A program made the translations under genes and the position numbers. A DNA stretch of 64,000 nucleotides from the NCBI RefSeq assembly GCF_003014475.1, contig NZ_PYGJ01000001.1, positions 186,001-250,000 on the forward strand. The letters run 5' to 3'. The DNA is from Shimia abyssi (lineage in GTDB: Bacteria; Pseudomonadota; Alphaproteobacteria; Rhodobacterales; Rhodobacteraceae). Under the pieces are notes generated by a model. That model was not told the DNA's origin, made no database searches, and saw nothing but the letters and a program-made list of their open reading frames with translations. Each line of letters begins with the position of its first letter. Within the stretch, counting starts at the first letter, position 1. Shown here one piece after another: positions 26,361 through 35,575 of this stretch.

Positions 26361-27115
26361 CCGCCACAGTGTCCCAAACAACCTTTCGCACCGCCATTTT
26401 GAACGGCCAGTCCGACCGGCCTCTTGGCTTGACCGACGCGCAGGGGCGCGCGGCTGGGCGTCGGTTTGACGTCTATCGCAACAATGTCGCAGTCTCACTG
26501 ACCGAAGCGCTCGAAACCGGGTTTCCGGCCATTGCCAAATTGCTTGGGGCAGAAAACTTCAAGGCAATTGCCGGAATGTTCTTACGACAGTACCCGCCCA
26601 GCTCCCCTCTTATGATGCACTACGGGGCCGAATTTCCCGACTTCCTTCAAGGCATCAAACAGCTGTCCCATCTTGGCTATCTGCCGGATGTCGCCCGGCT
26701 CGAACTGGCATTGCGCCGCGCCTATCACGCCGCAGATGCCTCACCGATTGCCGCAGACGCGCTTGCGGCCATCCCCCCGATGGAGCTTGGCGCGGTTGCC
26801 TTTGAATTTGCACCTGCCGTCGCGCTGCTCAGATCACAATGGCCCGTGCACGCACTCTGGGCCTTCAATCTTGCGGATGGCCCAAAGCCTCAGGCGGTGG
26901 CTCAGGATGTGCTGATCCTGCGCCCTGAATTTGACCCGGAACCGCACGCCCTTGCACCCGGCTCGGGCGCGTGCGTCGATACGTTAATGCACGGCGCCAC
27001 ATTGGGCGACGCCGCAGCTCAAGGGACAGCCGCAGCAGACGATTTTGACCTCAGCGCGCTTTTGGCGCTCTTGCTGAACGGTCAAGCCATCACAAAAATC
27101 ACAATAAAAACATGA
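26357..27115 (+). CDS. bufC: BufC-like partner protein (DUF2063 domain)
   Basis: A 252-residue protein with an N-terminal DUF2063 putative DNA-binding-like helical domain (FDVYRNNVAVSLTEALETGFPAIAKLLG, FLRQYPPSSPLMMHYGAEF), then PDVARLELALRRAYHA and a C-terminal wing-like domain. In known systems this partner binds the precursor leader and presents it to the MNIO enzyme. The start is the ATG at 26357, inside the bufB stop; a longer upstream frame from 26297 lies within bufB and is not used. Confidence 0.9.
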   Translation: MTATVSQTTFRTAILNGQSDRPLGLTDAQGRAAGRRFDVYRNNVAVSLTEALETGFPAIAKLLGAENFKAIAGMFLRQYPPSSPLMMHYGAEFPDFLQGIKQLSHLGYLPDVARLELALRRAYHAADASPIAADALAAIPPMELGAVAFEFAPAVALLRSQWPVHALWAFNLADGPKPQAVAQDVLILRPEFDPEPHALAPGSGACVDTLMHGATLGDAAAQGTAAADDFDLSALLALLLNGQAITKITIKT

Positions 27116-27131
27116 ACTATCGGAAGGGCCC

Positions 27132-27686
27132 ATGAACACACTTCTTGCACTCTACAACGGCATATTTGGCCGCCTTGAACGTCAGGAATGGCTTTTGCCA
27201 ACCTTGGCGCGCTTCGTATTTGCCGCCACTCTAGTTGGCTATTTCTGGAAATCCGGCCTGACAAAACTCGGCGATGGCATCTTTGGTATCTTCAGCCCAA
27301 GCACTGGCGCCTACGCACAGATTTTCCCCAAGGCGATCGAAGCCGTTGGCTATGACGCCAGCCAACTGTCCTTCTTTCACTGGCTAGTCGTATTTGGTGG
27401 CACTGTGGCAGAATTCATCCTGCCTCTGCTGATCATTATCGGTCTTTTAAGCCGTCTTTCAGCGATTGGCATGATCGGATTTGTCATCGTTCAGACACTG
27501 ACCGACCTTTACGGTCACCATCTGATCGATGATCCTAAATCCGTCGGTGCCTGGTTTGACCGTTTCCCCGATAGCATCCTGATGGATCAACGCACCTTCT
27601 GGATCTTTGTTCTGCTGGTAATCGTGGTCAAAGGTGGCGGTCCATTGTCTGTAGACCACATTCTAAAAAAGCGTTTCCAAGAGTAA
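27132..27686 (+). CDS. DoxX-family membrane protein, BufD-like
   Basis: A 184-residue inner-membrane protein with four predicted helices, among them LARFVFAATLVGYFWKSGLT and FILPLLIIIGLLSRLSAIGM. DoxX-family proteins often close bufferin-type operons and may take part in redox or transport steps. It is 16 bases after bufC with a GGAAGGG ribosome site. The loop YGHHLIDDPKSVGAWFDR is a possible metal- or substrate-facing segment. Function beyond membership is not shown by sequence. Confidence 0.87.
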   Translation: MNTLLALYNGIFGRLERQEWLLPTLARFVFAATLVGYFWKSGLTKLGDGIFGIFSPSTGAYAQIFPKAIEAVGYDASQLSFFHWLVVFGGTVAEFILPLLIIIGLLSRLSAIGMIGFVIVQTLTDLYGHHLIDDPKSVGAWFDRFPDSILMDQRTFWIFVLLVIVVKGGGPLSVDHILKKRFQE

Positions 27687-27691
27687 GAAAA

Positions 27692-28060
27692 CTAGAAATG
27701 CGCTTTCTCTTCGTCGGGCTGACCTGCGGCTATTGCCAGAACGCCGCCCAGCCCGGCGAAACTGATCGGGAACATGGTAAACGCGTTGAACCCAAACGCG
27801 GCGTACATGCCCCCCGCTGAGATCAACAGCAACACCCCACCCCACAACGCCCGCGACCGCGCCATCGCACCGCCGACAATCGCACATAACGGCGCCAAAA
27901 GCGCGCCTGCACGCACCAATCCGATATTGTCGACCTGCTCGGCCACATCCGGCACCTCGCCAAAGCGATTGATCACCTCAGTATAGCCCCAGCCAAAAAA
28001 TCCGACGATCATGCCTATAACACCGGCAATAATTCCCAGGGTCAGCGCAGCGTTTCGCAT
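27692..28060 (-). CDS. Small integral membrane protein of unknown function
   Basis: A 122-residue protein with four hydrophobic stretches (LTLGIIAGVIGMIVGFFGWG, AGALLAPLCAIVGGAMA, ALWGGVLLLISAGGMYAAFG and FAGLGGVLAIAAG). The arrangement resembles DUF4064-like four-helix membrane proteins. It converges on bufD with 5 bases between stops, and no hairpin was seen between them. There is no clue to its function. Confidence 0.75.
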   Translation of the reverse strand: MRNAALTLGIIAGVIGMIVGFFGWGYTEVINRFGEVPDVAEQVDNIGLVRAGALLAPLCAIVGGAMARSRALWGGVLLLISAGGMYAAFGFNAFTMFPISFAGLGGVLAIAAGQPDEEKAHF

Positions 28061-28107
28061 CTGTGTCTCCTCGTTAACGCTCAGATCACATAAGGCCTGC
28101 GCACGCC

Positions 28108-28422
28108 TTATCCAAGCTCGGCTTCTACTTTGGCTGACCAGCCCAGATACAGCACCCCATCACGCTCGATCAACGGCCGCTTCATCAATGTCGGATGCTC
28201 GTTCAGCAACTCGAGCGCCGGTCGCGCCCGCTCCGACTCGGACAATCCGCGCCACGTAGTCGACCGAGAATTAACCAAAGCGTCGCCAAAAGTGGCATAG
28301 GCCTGTTCCAGAACCTGCGGCGGTACACCATCCGCGCGAACGTCCAAAAAATCCACATCATTCAATACTTTCAATGCCTTGCGGCACGTATCACAATTTT
28401 TCAACCCAAATAGACGTGTCAA
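28108..28422 (-). CDS. ArsC/Spx-family protein (arsenate-reductase-like)
   Basis: A 104-residue thioredoxin-fold protein starting TRLFGLKNCDTCRKALKVL, with a CxxC at residues 9-12 where arsenate reductase has a single Cys, and the family segment PTLMKRPLIERDGVLYLGW. The Arg triad typical of true ArsC is incomplete, so YffB/Spx-like function is more likely than arsenate reduction. The TTG at 28422 has AGGGAGC upstream and fits the family N-terminus; the longer frame to 28623 overlaps the cold-shock gene region. Confidence 0.85.
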   Translation of the reverse strand: MTRLFGLKNCDTCRKALKVLNDVDFLDVRADGVPPQVLEQAYATFGDALVNSRSTTWRGLSESERARPALELLNEHPTLMKRPLIERDGVLYLGWSAKVEAELG

Positions 28423-28616
28423 TTTCGACGCTCCCTTCTGCCTTGTGTGACGCAACCATTTTCCGATTCTGCGCGAGTTTTGCTTGCTTTTTACATTGCA
28501 AGTGCAATTCTGCCAGCGGAACATTTGAAAATAGCGCCCCACAATTTTCGGGCGGCACCAAAAATGTGCCCTGTGCACACGATGCGCGGAACTTAAGTGA
28601 ATAAAAGGAGAACGGT

Positions 28617-28823
28617 ATGCCACGCGGTACCGTAAAGTGGTTTAATACAACCAAAGGCTACGGATTTATTGAGCCAGAAGACGGCGGCAAAGACGTCTTC
28701 GTACATATTTCAGCTGTTGAACGTTCAGGTCTCAAAGGTCTGACAGACAACCAAAAAGTCGAATTTGAAATGTCCCAAGGTCGCGATGGTCGTGACATGG
28801 CCGGCGACATCAAACTGATTTGA
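28617..28823 (+). CDS. Cold shock protein, CspA family
   Basis: A 68-residue single-stranded nucleic-acid chaperone. Both RNA-binding motifs are intact: [11 protein letters not shown] (RNP1) and VFVHIS (RNP2), after the typical opening [11 protein letters not shown] very strong AAAAGGAGA ribosome site precedes the ATG. The leader, shared with the divergent ArsC-like gene, is about 190 bases and contains the palindrome TTGCAAGTGCAA (28496-28507). Long leaders are common for csp genes, but no specific thermosensor structure could be established. Confidence 0.95.
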   Translation: MPRGTVKWFNTTKGYGFIEPEDGGKDVFVHISAVERSGLKGLTDNQKVEFEMSQGRDGRDMAGDIKLI

Positions 28824-28830
28824 CAGGATA

Positions 28831-28851
28831 GGGGCGCGAGATCAGCGCCCC
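28831..28851 (+). terminator. Hairpin after the cold shock gene
   Basis: GGGGCGC (28831-28837) pairs with GCGCCCC (28845-28851) around GAGATCA, seven bases after the stop. Only a pyrimidine-rich TCTCACTC follows, so it is a weak intrinsic terminator or 3' stabiliser. Confidence 0.55.
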
Positions 28852-28864
28852 TCTCACTCGACAG

Positions 28865-29164
28865 CTATGAACACCCTTTGACACCAGCGGGGCAACTGCT
28901 GGAGCGATAGTGGTGTCTCTTGCCACCTGCCCGGTTGTAAAACGGTTCGGTCGTGTTCGGCTGCCCGCAACAGATGACACCGCCAATCGTCACTGGCTGA
29001 AGTCCAGCCGGGCAGTAATTTGCGCTTGCGGGATAGGGTTGAATCAAAACACCTTCGGGCTGATTGACTGGCCCGATATTGGGTGCATTGCTGCTCCATT
29101 GCTGTGCCATGGCGGGCATGGCCGACAACGCAAGCGCAGCGGCGATGTAAGACAATTTCTTCAT
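28865..29164 (-). CDS. Small exported cysteine-containing protein
   Basis: A 99-residue protein with a signal peptide MKKLSYIAAALALSAMPAMA cleaved before QQW. The mature part has five cysteines: YCPAG, ICCGQ, SCPAG and the penultimate Cys near the C-terminus (VKGCS), probably disulphide-linked. The segment TTEPFYNRAGGKRHHYRSSS is basic. I do not recognise a family. The ATG at 29164 has GGAG ten bases upstream; an upstream in-frame start at 29194 would put a hydrophilic extension before the signal peptide and is less likely. Confidence 0.7.
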   Translation of the reverse strand: MKKLSYIAAALALSAMPAMAQQWSSNAPNIGPVNQPEGVLIQPYPASANYCPAGLQPVTIGGVICCGQPNTTEPFYNRAGGKRHHYRSSSCPAGVKGCS

Positions 29165-29320
29165 GAGACAATGGCTCCAATTGCTGCAACACACTTGTTA
29201 ATCGTCCTAGCCTAGTGCGGCGCATGGGAAACTGTCAATTTCTCAAACGGAAACAATATGTTTCGCTGCGCCGTTCTTTGGGCATTCGAAGCGTTCGAAA
29301 ACCGCTCTGCTACCTTGGGG

Positions 29321-30229
29321 TCAGCTGTCGATCATCTCTTTGAACTCACGCCACTCACGTGCGCTCATCCCGCTTGTGTCCTGATCGACGGTTTCACCTT
29401 TGATCATACGGCGCAGACAATCGACCATCTGGGCCGACATCGTGACCGCACCCATGCGATAATCTTCGAAAGCCCGGTACGCCGCGGGAACCCAATCCGC
29501 AACCACATTACAGATCGCGTCCGCATAAACGCGGATCTCGTATTGCGCATGCGCATCCGCACGCAACCGCAAGAAATGCAGAAGGTTATGCAAGTCAACT
29601 TTCCAATACCACTGGGTGTAGATATTGGCTGGCAGATTCATGCGTGCCAGCTCGCGAGCCAGACCTTCTTGTCCGTCCTGACTGATCATCGCCTGATAAT
29701 TGTCATAGCTGCGTGCGCTATCCGCCTTGAGGATTTCCAGAACACGCGCGGCTTCTTCCCCCTCCAGCGCACCACCGCGGCCTTGGTTATTGACCGCGGA
29801 TTGCGCGGCAATATTTTCGGGTGCGGGAATGTAAAACTCTCGGTCCAAAATCGAATACCGCGCCGAATACTCGTTCACATTGGCGGTCCGGTGACGAATC
29901 CACTGACGCGCTACAAATACTGGCAGTTTGACGTGCAATTTGATTTCGCACATCTCAAACGGCGTCGAATGCCAGTGCCGCATCAGATAGCGGATCAGCC
30001 CTTCGTCGTTTTGAACGCTCTTGGTGCCTTTGCCATAGCTGACCCGCGCCGCCTGACAAATGGCTGCGTCGTCGCCCATATAGTCGATGACGCGCACAAA
30101 CCCATGATCCAGCACCGGAATCGCGTGATACAGATGCTTTTCCATCCCCTCGCTGACAACGCGCAAAGTCTCACTTGGATTAGAGCGCAGCTCATCAATT
30201 TCGGCGTTTTGTTCTGGCGTCAGCGACAT
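29321..30229 (-). CDS. thyX: FAD-dependent thymidylate synthase ThyX
   Basis: Makes dTMP from dUMP with methylene-tetrahydrofolate, NADPH and FAD. The ThyX motif RHR-X7-S is intact ([11 protein letters not shown]), preceded by VFVARQWI, and [17 protein letters not shown] supplies dUMP-site residues. The frame reaches back to 30424, but the ATG at 30229 ([15 protein letters not shown]) gives the usual 302-residue form. No thyA was seen in the window. It is divergent from the glyoxalase gene. Confidence 0.96.
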   Translation of the reverse strand: MSLTPEQNAEIDELRSNPSETLRVVSEGMEKHLYHAIPVLDHGFVRVIDYMGDDAAICQAARVSYGKGTKSVQNDEGLIRYLMRHWHSTPFEMCEIKLHVKLPVFVARQWIRHRTANVNEYSARYSILDREFYIPAPENIAAQSAVNNQGRGGALEGEEAARVLEILKADSARSYDNYQAMISQDGQEGLARELARMNLPANIYTQWYWKVDLHNLLHFLRLRADAHAQYEIRVYADAICNVVADWVPAAYRAFEDYRMGAVTMSAQMVDCLRRMIKGETVDQDTSGMSAREWREFKEMIDS

Positions 30230-30413
30230 ATCAGGCGATTCCCCTGTGAATCTGTTTGCGTTTTGCGCCACTATATCTTGCGGATGCGGTTCATGAAACC
30301 GCATGTTGTGCTTAACGGGTCCTTGCTCACCTTCTCCTCTAACGTGATCGGCACTGGATTTTACGGGCCAGTTGAGGTTTTGTTGGCGCAAACAATCATC
30401 AAAGGAAAACACG

Positions 30414-30842
30414 ATGCGCGTCAAATATCTTCACACGATGGTTCGGGTCGCTGACCTGGAAAAATCCATCGCGTTTTACAATCTTCTCGGGCTGAAAGAA
30501 ACCAGGAGACACGAAAGCGAAGCCGGACGGTTCACGCTCTTGTTTCTGGCCGCTGACGGCGACCACGATTGCCCGCTCGAGCTGACCTATAACTGGGACG
30601 GCGACGAGGGGCTGCCCAGCGACAGCCGCCATTTTGGCCATCTCGCCTATGAGGTCGAGAATATCTATGACCTGTGTCAACACCTGATGGACAACGGTGT
30701 GACCATCAACCGTCCACCGCGTGATGGTCACATGGCCTTTGTGCGCTCACCCGACAATGTGTCGATCGAGCTTTTGCAAGCCGGCGAAAGCCTGGCCCCC
30801 GCCGAACCTTGGGCCAGCATGGAAAACACAGGACACTGGTGA
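30414..30842 (+). CDS. gloA: Lactoylglutathione lyase (glyoxalase I)
   Basis: Converts the glutathione hemithioacetal of methylglyoxal to lactoylglutathione. The 142 residues have the VOC fold with the expected metal ligands: His in YLHTMVRV, Glu in CPLELTYNW, His in HFGHLAYEV and Glu in [15 protein letters not shown] precedes the ATG at 30414. It overlaps the next gene by GTGA. The metal (Ni or Zn) cannot be decided by eye. Confidence 0.93.
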   Translation: MRVKYLHTMVRVADLEKSIAFYNLLGLKETRRHESEAGRFTLLFLAADGDHDCPLELTYNWDGDEGLPSDSRHFGHLAYEVENIYDLCQHLMDNGVTINRPPRDGHMAFVRSPDNVSIELLQAGESLAPAEPWASMENTGHW

Positions 30843-31555
30843 TCCGCGCGCTTGCCACTGTGGGGCTGGCGCTTGTGTGCCAGCCCGCCCTTGCGGTTGA
30901 GTGTCGATTGGCGCTGGTTTTGGCGCTGGATGTGTCCTCCTCGGTGGATGATACAGAAGACGCGTTTCAAAGAAGAGGACTTGCGTCTGCGCTGATTGCT
31001 CCCGAAGTACGCGCCGCGATACTCGGCGCGCCTCAGCCCATTGCCCTCGCAGTGTTCGAATGGAGTGGCCGCTACAATCAAAAATTACTGCTCGACTGGG
31101 CGCTGATAGAGTCATCGTCCACTCTCAACGCGGCCGCCAAGATCATCGCCACATCCGAAAGATCAACTAAGGAGTTTCCAACAGCTCTTGGCCACGCAAT
31201 GGGCTATGCCGCAGGGCTGCTGCGTCGCGCACCCGACTGTCATGCGAAAACTATCGACGTGAGCGGCGACGGTAAGAATAACGAAGGCTATATGCCGCAA
31301 CAGGCTTATGCGCATTTTCCGTTTAATGGCGTAACAGTCAACGGGCTCGCCATCGAAACAGCAGGCACAACCGGCGCCGCATTTTCCAACCTGCCAACAA
31401 CAATCGCAGATTATTACTGGGAAAACTTGCTGCACGGGCCGGGCGCATTTCTGGAAATCGCCGACGGATTCGAAGATTTTGAGCGCGCAATGCGGCGCAA
31501 GTTAGAGCGAGAATTGCGCCCCGCCGCACTGTCTCAGCTGGTGACACCGCCGTGA
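30839..31555 (+). CDS. Exported VWA-like protein (DUF1194), first of a tandem pair
   Basis: A 238-residue secreted protein with a signal peptide (TVGLALVCQPALA) and a von-Willebrand-A-like fold. The metal-ion adhesion motif DxSxS is present as LDVSSSVD near the mature N-terminus, and IDVSGDGKNNEG matches the second conserved loop of DUF1194. A GTG at 30839 overlaps the gloA stop, with AGGA upstream. A longer frame starting at TTG 30809 lies within gloA. Partner ligand and role are unknown; VWA domains usually mediate protein contacts. Confidence 0.85.
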   Translation: MIRALATVGLALVCQPALAVECRLALVLALDVSSSVDDTEDAFQRRGLASALIAPEVRAAILGAPQPIALAVFEWSGRYNQKLLLDWALIESSSTLNAAAKIIATSERSTKEFPTALGHAMGYAAGLLRRAPDCHAKTIDVSGDGKNNEGYMPQQAYAHFPFNGVTVNGLAIETAGTTGAAFSNLPTTIADYYWENLLHGPGAFLEIADGFEDFERAMRRKLERELRPAALSQLVTPP

Positions 31556-32277
31556 AACCACTGCTTGCTCTTGCCTTCATGATCGCGACAGCCCTGCCCG
31601 CCCATTCCGGGTGCCGACAGGCGCTGGCGCTTGGGCTGGATGTGTCCGGCTCGGTCGATGCGCAGGAATATCAGCTGCAATTGCAGGGGCTTGCCGGTGC
31701 TTTGCAACATGACGAGGTCCAATCCGTTTTACTGGCGATGCCTTCCCATCCGGTTCGGCTGGCAGTGTTTGAATGGAGCGGACCAGATGATCAACGTGTC
31801 TTACTGCCTTGGACCGAAGTTGTTGACCCCGCGTCTCTCACTGCAATCACACGCTCTTTGTCCACGACCCAGCGAACGCAAATGGATCCGTCAACCGCGC
31901 TTGGCTCTGCCAAACAATTTGGCGCCGCGTTGCTGGATCATCACCCGGAATGCTGGAAACGCACGCTTGATCTTTCGGGCGATGGGTTTTCCAATACCGG
32001 CCCCCTGCCCCGGGATGTAAAGATGCCAGGCGGGCAAACGGTGAACGCCCTGGTGATCGGCTCGGACGACGCGCCACAAGGTGACACACGCCAAACTGAC
32101 ATTGCCGCCTTATCGAGCTATTTTCACGCATGGGTGATCGAGGGCCCGGACGCCTTTGTTGAAACGGCACTGGGATTCGCCGATTTCGAACGCGCCATGG
32201 TGCGCAAGCTGAAACGTGAGTTGCAGGGCCTGTCTCTTGCAACAGGCCCTGCCGCCCCCATAACCCGCAATCACTAA
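31552..32277 (+). CDS. Exported VWA-like protein (DUF1194), second of a tandem pair
   Basis: A 241-residue paralogue of the preceding gene, with its own signal peptide (LLALAFMIATALPAHSG) and the metal motif LDVSGSVD. Shared landmarks AVFEWSG, STALGSAK versus PTALGHAM, LDLSGDGFSNTG and the C-terminal DFERAMVRKLKREL show a duplication. It starts at a GTG overlapping the preceding stop. The last 20 codons contain an 11-bp perfect hairpin (32223-32252). Confidence 0.85.
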   Translation: MKPLLALAFMIATALPAHSGCRQALALGLDVSGSVDAQEYQLQLQGLAGALQHDEVQSVLLAMPSHPVRLAVFEWSGPDDQRVLLPWTEVVDPASLTAITRSLSTTQRTQMDPSTALGSAKQFGAALLDHHPECWKRTLDLSGDGFSNTGPLPRDVKMPGGQTVNALVIGSDDAPQGDTRQTDIAALSSYFHAWVIEGPDAFVETALGFADFERAMVRKLKRELQGLSLATGPAAPITRNH

Positions 32278-32316
32278 ACAAAACCCTGCGTGCAACAATC
32301 GGGTCACGGCACACAG

Positions 32317-32814
32317 TCAGTAGATGTATCGAATTTGGTCGGTCCAATAGCGTTCGACACGTCGCAATGCATGGGTGATCTCTTCGATCCCCTCTGGCCC
32401 CAATACGCCCTTAGACTTCAGCCCCTCGGCGTGCCGCTCAAACAGACTGCCCACGATATCTCGAATGCGGCGGCCTTCCTCGGTCAACCGAACGCGCACG
32501 CTACGCCTGTCGATTTCACAGCGCTGGTGGTGCATGTATCCCATCTCGACAAGCTTTTTCAGATTGTAACTGACATTGCTGCCTTGATAATACCCGCGCG
32601 ATTTCAACTCCCCCGCGGTCACCTCGTTGTCGCCGATATTAAACAGCAACAACCCCTGAACGGCGTTGATTTCTAAAACACCAACCCGTTCAAATTCATC
32701 CTTGATCACATCCAGCAACAGGCGGTGCAATCGTTCCACCAGTGCCAGGGAGTCCAGATAGCCCGCCATGAAACCCTGATCCGGATTTCCCCCCATGGAT
32801 GTATGAAAGCTCAT
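32317..32814 (-). CDS. MarR-family winged-helix regulator (LdtR-like)
   Basis: A 165-residue DNA-binding protein with a MarR-type core: QGLLLFNIGDNEVTAGELKSRG, then the recognition helix YQGSNVSYNLKKLVEMGYMHHQ and the wing RRSVRVRLTEEGRRI. The combination resembles the alphaproteobacterial LdtR group, which controls peptidoglycan L,D-transpeptidase genes; this assignment is from motif memory only. Transcribed alone on the minus strand, converging on the VWA pair. Confidence 0.85.
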   Translation of the reverse strand: MSFHTSMGGNPDQGFMAGYLDSLALVERLHRLLLDVIKDEFERVGVLEINAVQGLLLFNIGDNEVTAGELKSRGYYQGSNVSYNLKKLVEMGYMHHQRCEIDRRSVRVRLTEEGRRIRDIVGSLFERHAEGLKSKGVLGPEGIEEITHALRRVERYWTDQIRYIY

Positions 32815-32904
32815 CTTCGTCTCCGACTAACTCATTGTGCTAGGGAAACTGACGGATAAAGCCGAACAATCAGTTAAGTATGGCCCAGACCTATAAAATG
32901 CGAG

Positions 32905-33168
32905 CTATTCAGGCCCACTTATTGCTTGGGATATGTCGGTGATCATCGCACGAAATCGCTCGGGCGCCGGCTTTTGCCCCGTAACCCATTGATATAAATC
33001 CTGATCGTTCTCGTGCAACAGCGCGTCGTACATATCCAGTGTCACAGCGTCCATCTGGGCAAGATTGTCATCCGCATAGCGTTCAAGGATGATATCCATC
33101 TCCTTGATCCCACGCCGCATCGAGCGCATTTTCATGCGCTTGAGACGATTCTCCCTTGTTTCAGACAT
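32905..33168 (-). CDS. sdhE: FAD assembly factor SdhE
   Basis: An 87-residue cytosolic factor that promotes covalent FAD attachment to succinate dehydrogenase. The conserved RGIKEMD (the RGxxE motif) and the helical QMDAVTLDMYDALLHENDQDLYQWVTG are clear. The ATG at 33168 starts inside the last codons of the upstream HTH regulator gene (8-base overlap), so the two are co-translated. The longer frame to 33201 lies within that gene. Confidence 0.93.
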   Translation of the reverse strand: MSETRENRLKRMKMRSMRRGIKEMDIILERYADDNLAQMDAVTLDMYDALLHENDQDLYQWVTGQKPAPERFRAMITDISQAISGPE

Positions 33169-33577
33169 TCTCGGCAACCCGTTTGCGAAGCGCTTTCTCA
33201 ACGCGCGCCAACCGATCCAGATCAGATTTAATGCGCGTGCGGATATCGCGCAAATCGCCCAACAGATCGATCAAGGCCTGATCTTCCAATGGCGCAACCT
33301 CGTCAGGTGCATCAACCCCGTCGCCGTCACCCGTCAGCAACCAGCCAACCGAAACATTCAGCAACCCGGCCATCATCTGCAATCTGTTTGCACGGGGTTC
33401 GGACAGGTCTTCTTCCCAATCCACTATGGTGGATTTTTTAACTCCTAACCGCTTGGCAAACTCGGCAGGTTTCAGCCCGGCCGCGTCACGTGCCGCCGCA
33501 AGGCGATCCCCGAACGTGGCGACATCGCCGCCATACCACTCTTCGGTCTCGACATTCTGAACAACTTCTTCCTGCAC
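33161..33577 (-). CDS. HTH (XRE/Cro) transcriptional regulator
   Basis: A 138-residue regulator with an HTH_3 domain at about 20-85: FGDRLAAARDAAGLKPAEFAKRLGVKKSTIVDWEEDLSEPRANRL. The C-terminal part (QALIDLLGDLRDIRTRIKSDLDRLARVEKALRKRV) is a predicted coiled coil for dimerisation. The start is a GTG at 33577 with GAGGA eight bases upstream. It is translationally linked to sdhE. The target genes are unknown. Confidence 0.87.
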   Translation of the reverse strand: MQEEVVQNVETEEWYGGDVATFGDRLAAARDAAGLKPAEFAKRLGVKKSTIVDWEEDLSEPRANRLQMMAGLLNVSVGWLLTGDGDGVDAPDEVAPLEDQALIDLLGDLRDIRTRIKSDLDRLARVEKALRKRVAENV

Positions 33578-33646
33578 GGATCAATCCTCACTTAATGTTC
33601 CCGCTTGAACGGGTTTCGCGCGCACCCTAAGACATGGGGGCATTGA

Positions 33647-34867
<1,221 letters not shown>

Positions 34868-34940
34868 CATCCAAGCTGATCACTGCCAACATGCTGCGCA
34901 TATCGAATACGTTGCGCGGACTGGAAGACAAGGACCCAAG

Positions 34941-35348
34941 ATGAGCTCAGACCTGCCCGAATTTTTCTTCCGCGTGCGCGAAAATGGTGCCGCTGTGTTC
35001 CACGTTGACACCGAAAACCGACAGCGCCGGATCGAGATGGATCAGATTGCTGTGGTTAACATTAAAAATGGCGAGATCAAACCTCACGGTGATCACACCC
35101 TTTCGCCTGCCGAAGTTAATGGCATTCGCGTCTGGATGGAAGAGCGCCGCGCGCTATTGGCCGCCCGCGCGATGGACGACATTCATCGTGCCGTGGATCA
35201 CCTGAATCTGACCACCCAATGGGCGCAATCCAAGGCGACCGACGAACAACTCGACGAAATCACCGATACGTTGTTGCTGGCAATGCATGATCTGCGCTCG
35301 GTGCTGGTGCGTAAAAAGGCTGATCGACTGGTTAAGGGCCGCAAATAA
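34941..35348 (+). CDS. Conserved protein of unknown function
   Basis: A 135-residue cytosolic protein opening DLPEFFFRVRENGAAVFHVD, with IAVVNIKNGEIKPHGDHTLS and a helical C-terminal half ending in RKKADRLVKGRK. It looks like a small beta domain followed by a basic helical tail. I believe similar proteins occur throughout the Roseobacter group, but I know of no function. It is 73 bases after the aminotransferase and is followed by the repeat/hairpin region that probably ends its transcript. Confidence 0.78.
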   Translation: MSSDLPEFFFRVRENGAAVFHVDTENRQRRIEMDQIAVVNIKNGEIKPHGDHTLSPAEVNGIRVWMEERRALLAARAMDDIHRAVDHLNLTTQWAQSKATDEQLDEITDTLLLAMHDLRSVLVRKKADRLVKGRK

Positions 35349-35369
35349 AGCGCTCCCGCCCCATGTCAA

Positions 35370-35532
35370 AGCATCAAAGATGCTCGGACAAGTGTTGGGC
35401 ATGGCTCAGCGAAGCTGAGCCTGTTGGGGCGCTGCCCCCTTCGAAAGCCAGACGGCTTTCAAATTCCCCCGGGGTATTTTTCCAACATTGAGGAAGACTA
35501 GCTTTTGATCTTCTCAATGTTCAGAAATACCC
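35370..35532. repeat. Modular post-gene repeat plus facing conserved box (convergent 3' region)
   Basis: Between two convergent genes lie, in order, the hairpins AGCATC/GATGCT (35370-35384) and GGCTCAG/CTGAGCC (35403-35421), the GC module GGGGCGCTGCCCC (35426-35438), the variable hairpin GAAAGCC/GGCTTTC (35443-35460), and the plus-strand conserved box beginning CCCCCGGGGTATTTTTCCAA (35466-35497). A second, minus-strand conserved box (35509-35532) faces it and belongs to prfB. The two boxes form a long imperfect inverted repeat. It probably ends transcription from both sides. Confidence 0.8.
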
Positions 35533-35575
35533 GAATACCAAACCCATCATTTACACAGAGGGGAAAGAGTGCAGA

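Noticed and set aside
28108-28623. Longer ArsC-like frame from 28623
   Set aside because: The extra 67 residues have no family counterpart and overlap the cold shock start; the TTG at 28422 with a ribosome site gives the normal length.
29258-30454. 398-residue plus-strand frame opposite thyX
   Set aside because: It overlaps thyX entirely and has no family features; thyX has its full motif set.
35349-35575. tRNA-like fold in the hairpin-rich convergent region
   Set aside because: The several stems do not form a cloverleaf and there is no T-loop or anticodon-arm pattern.
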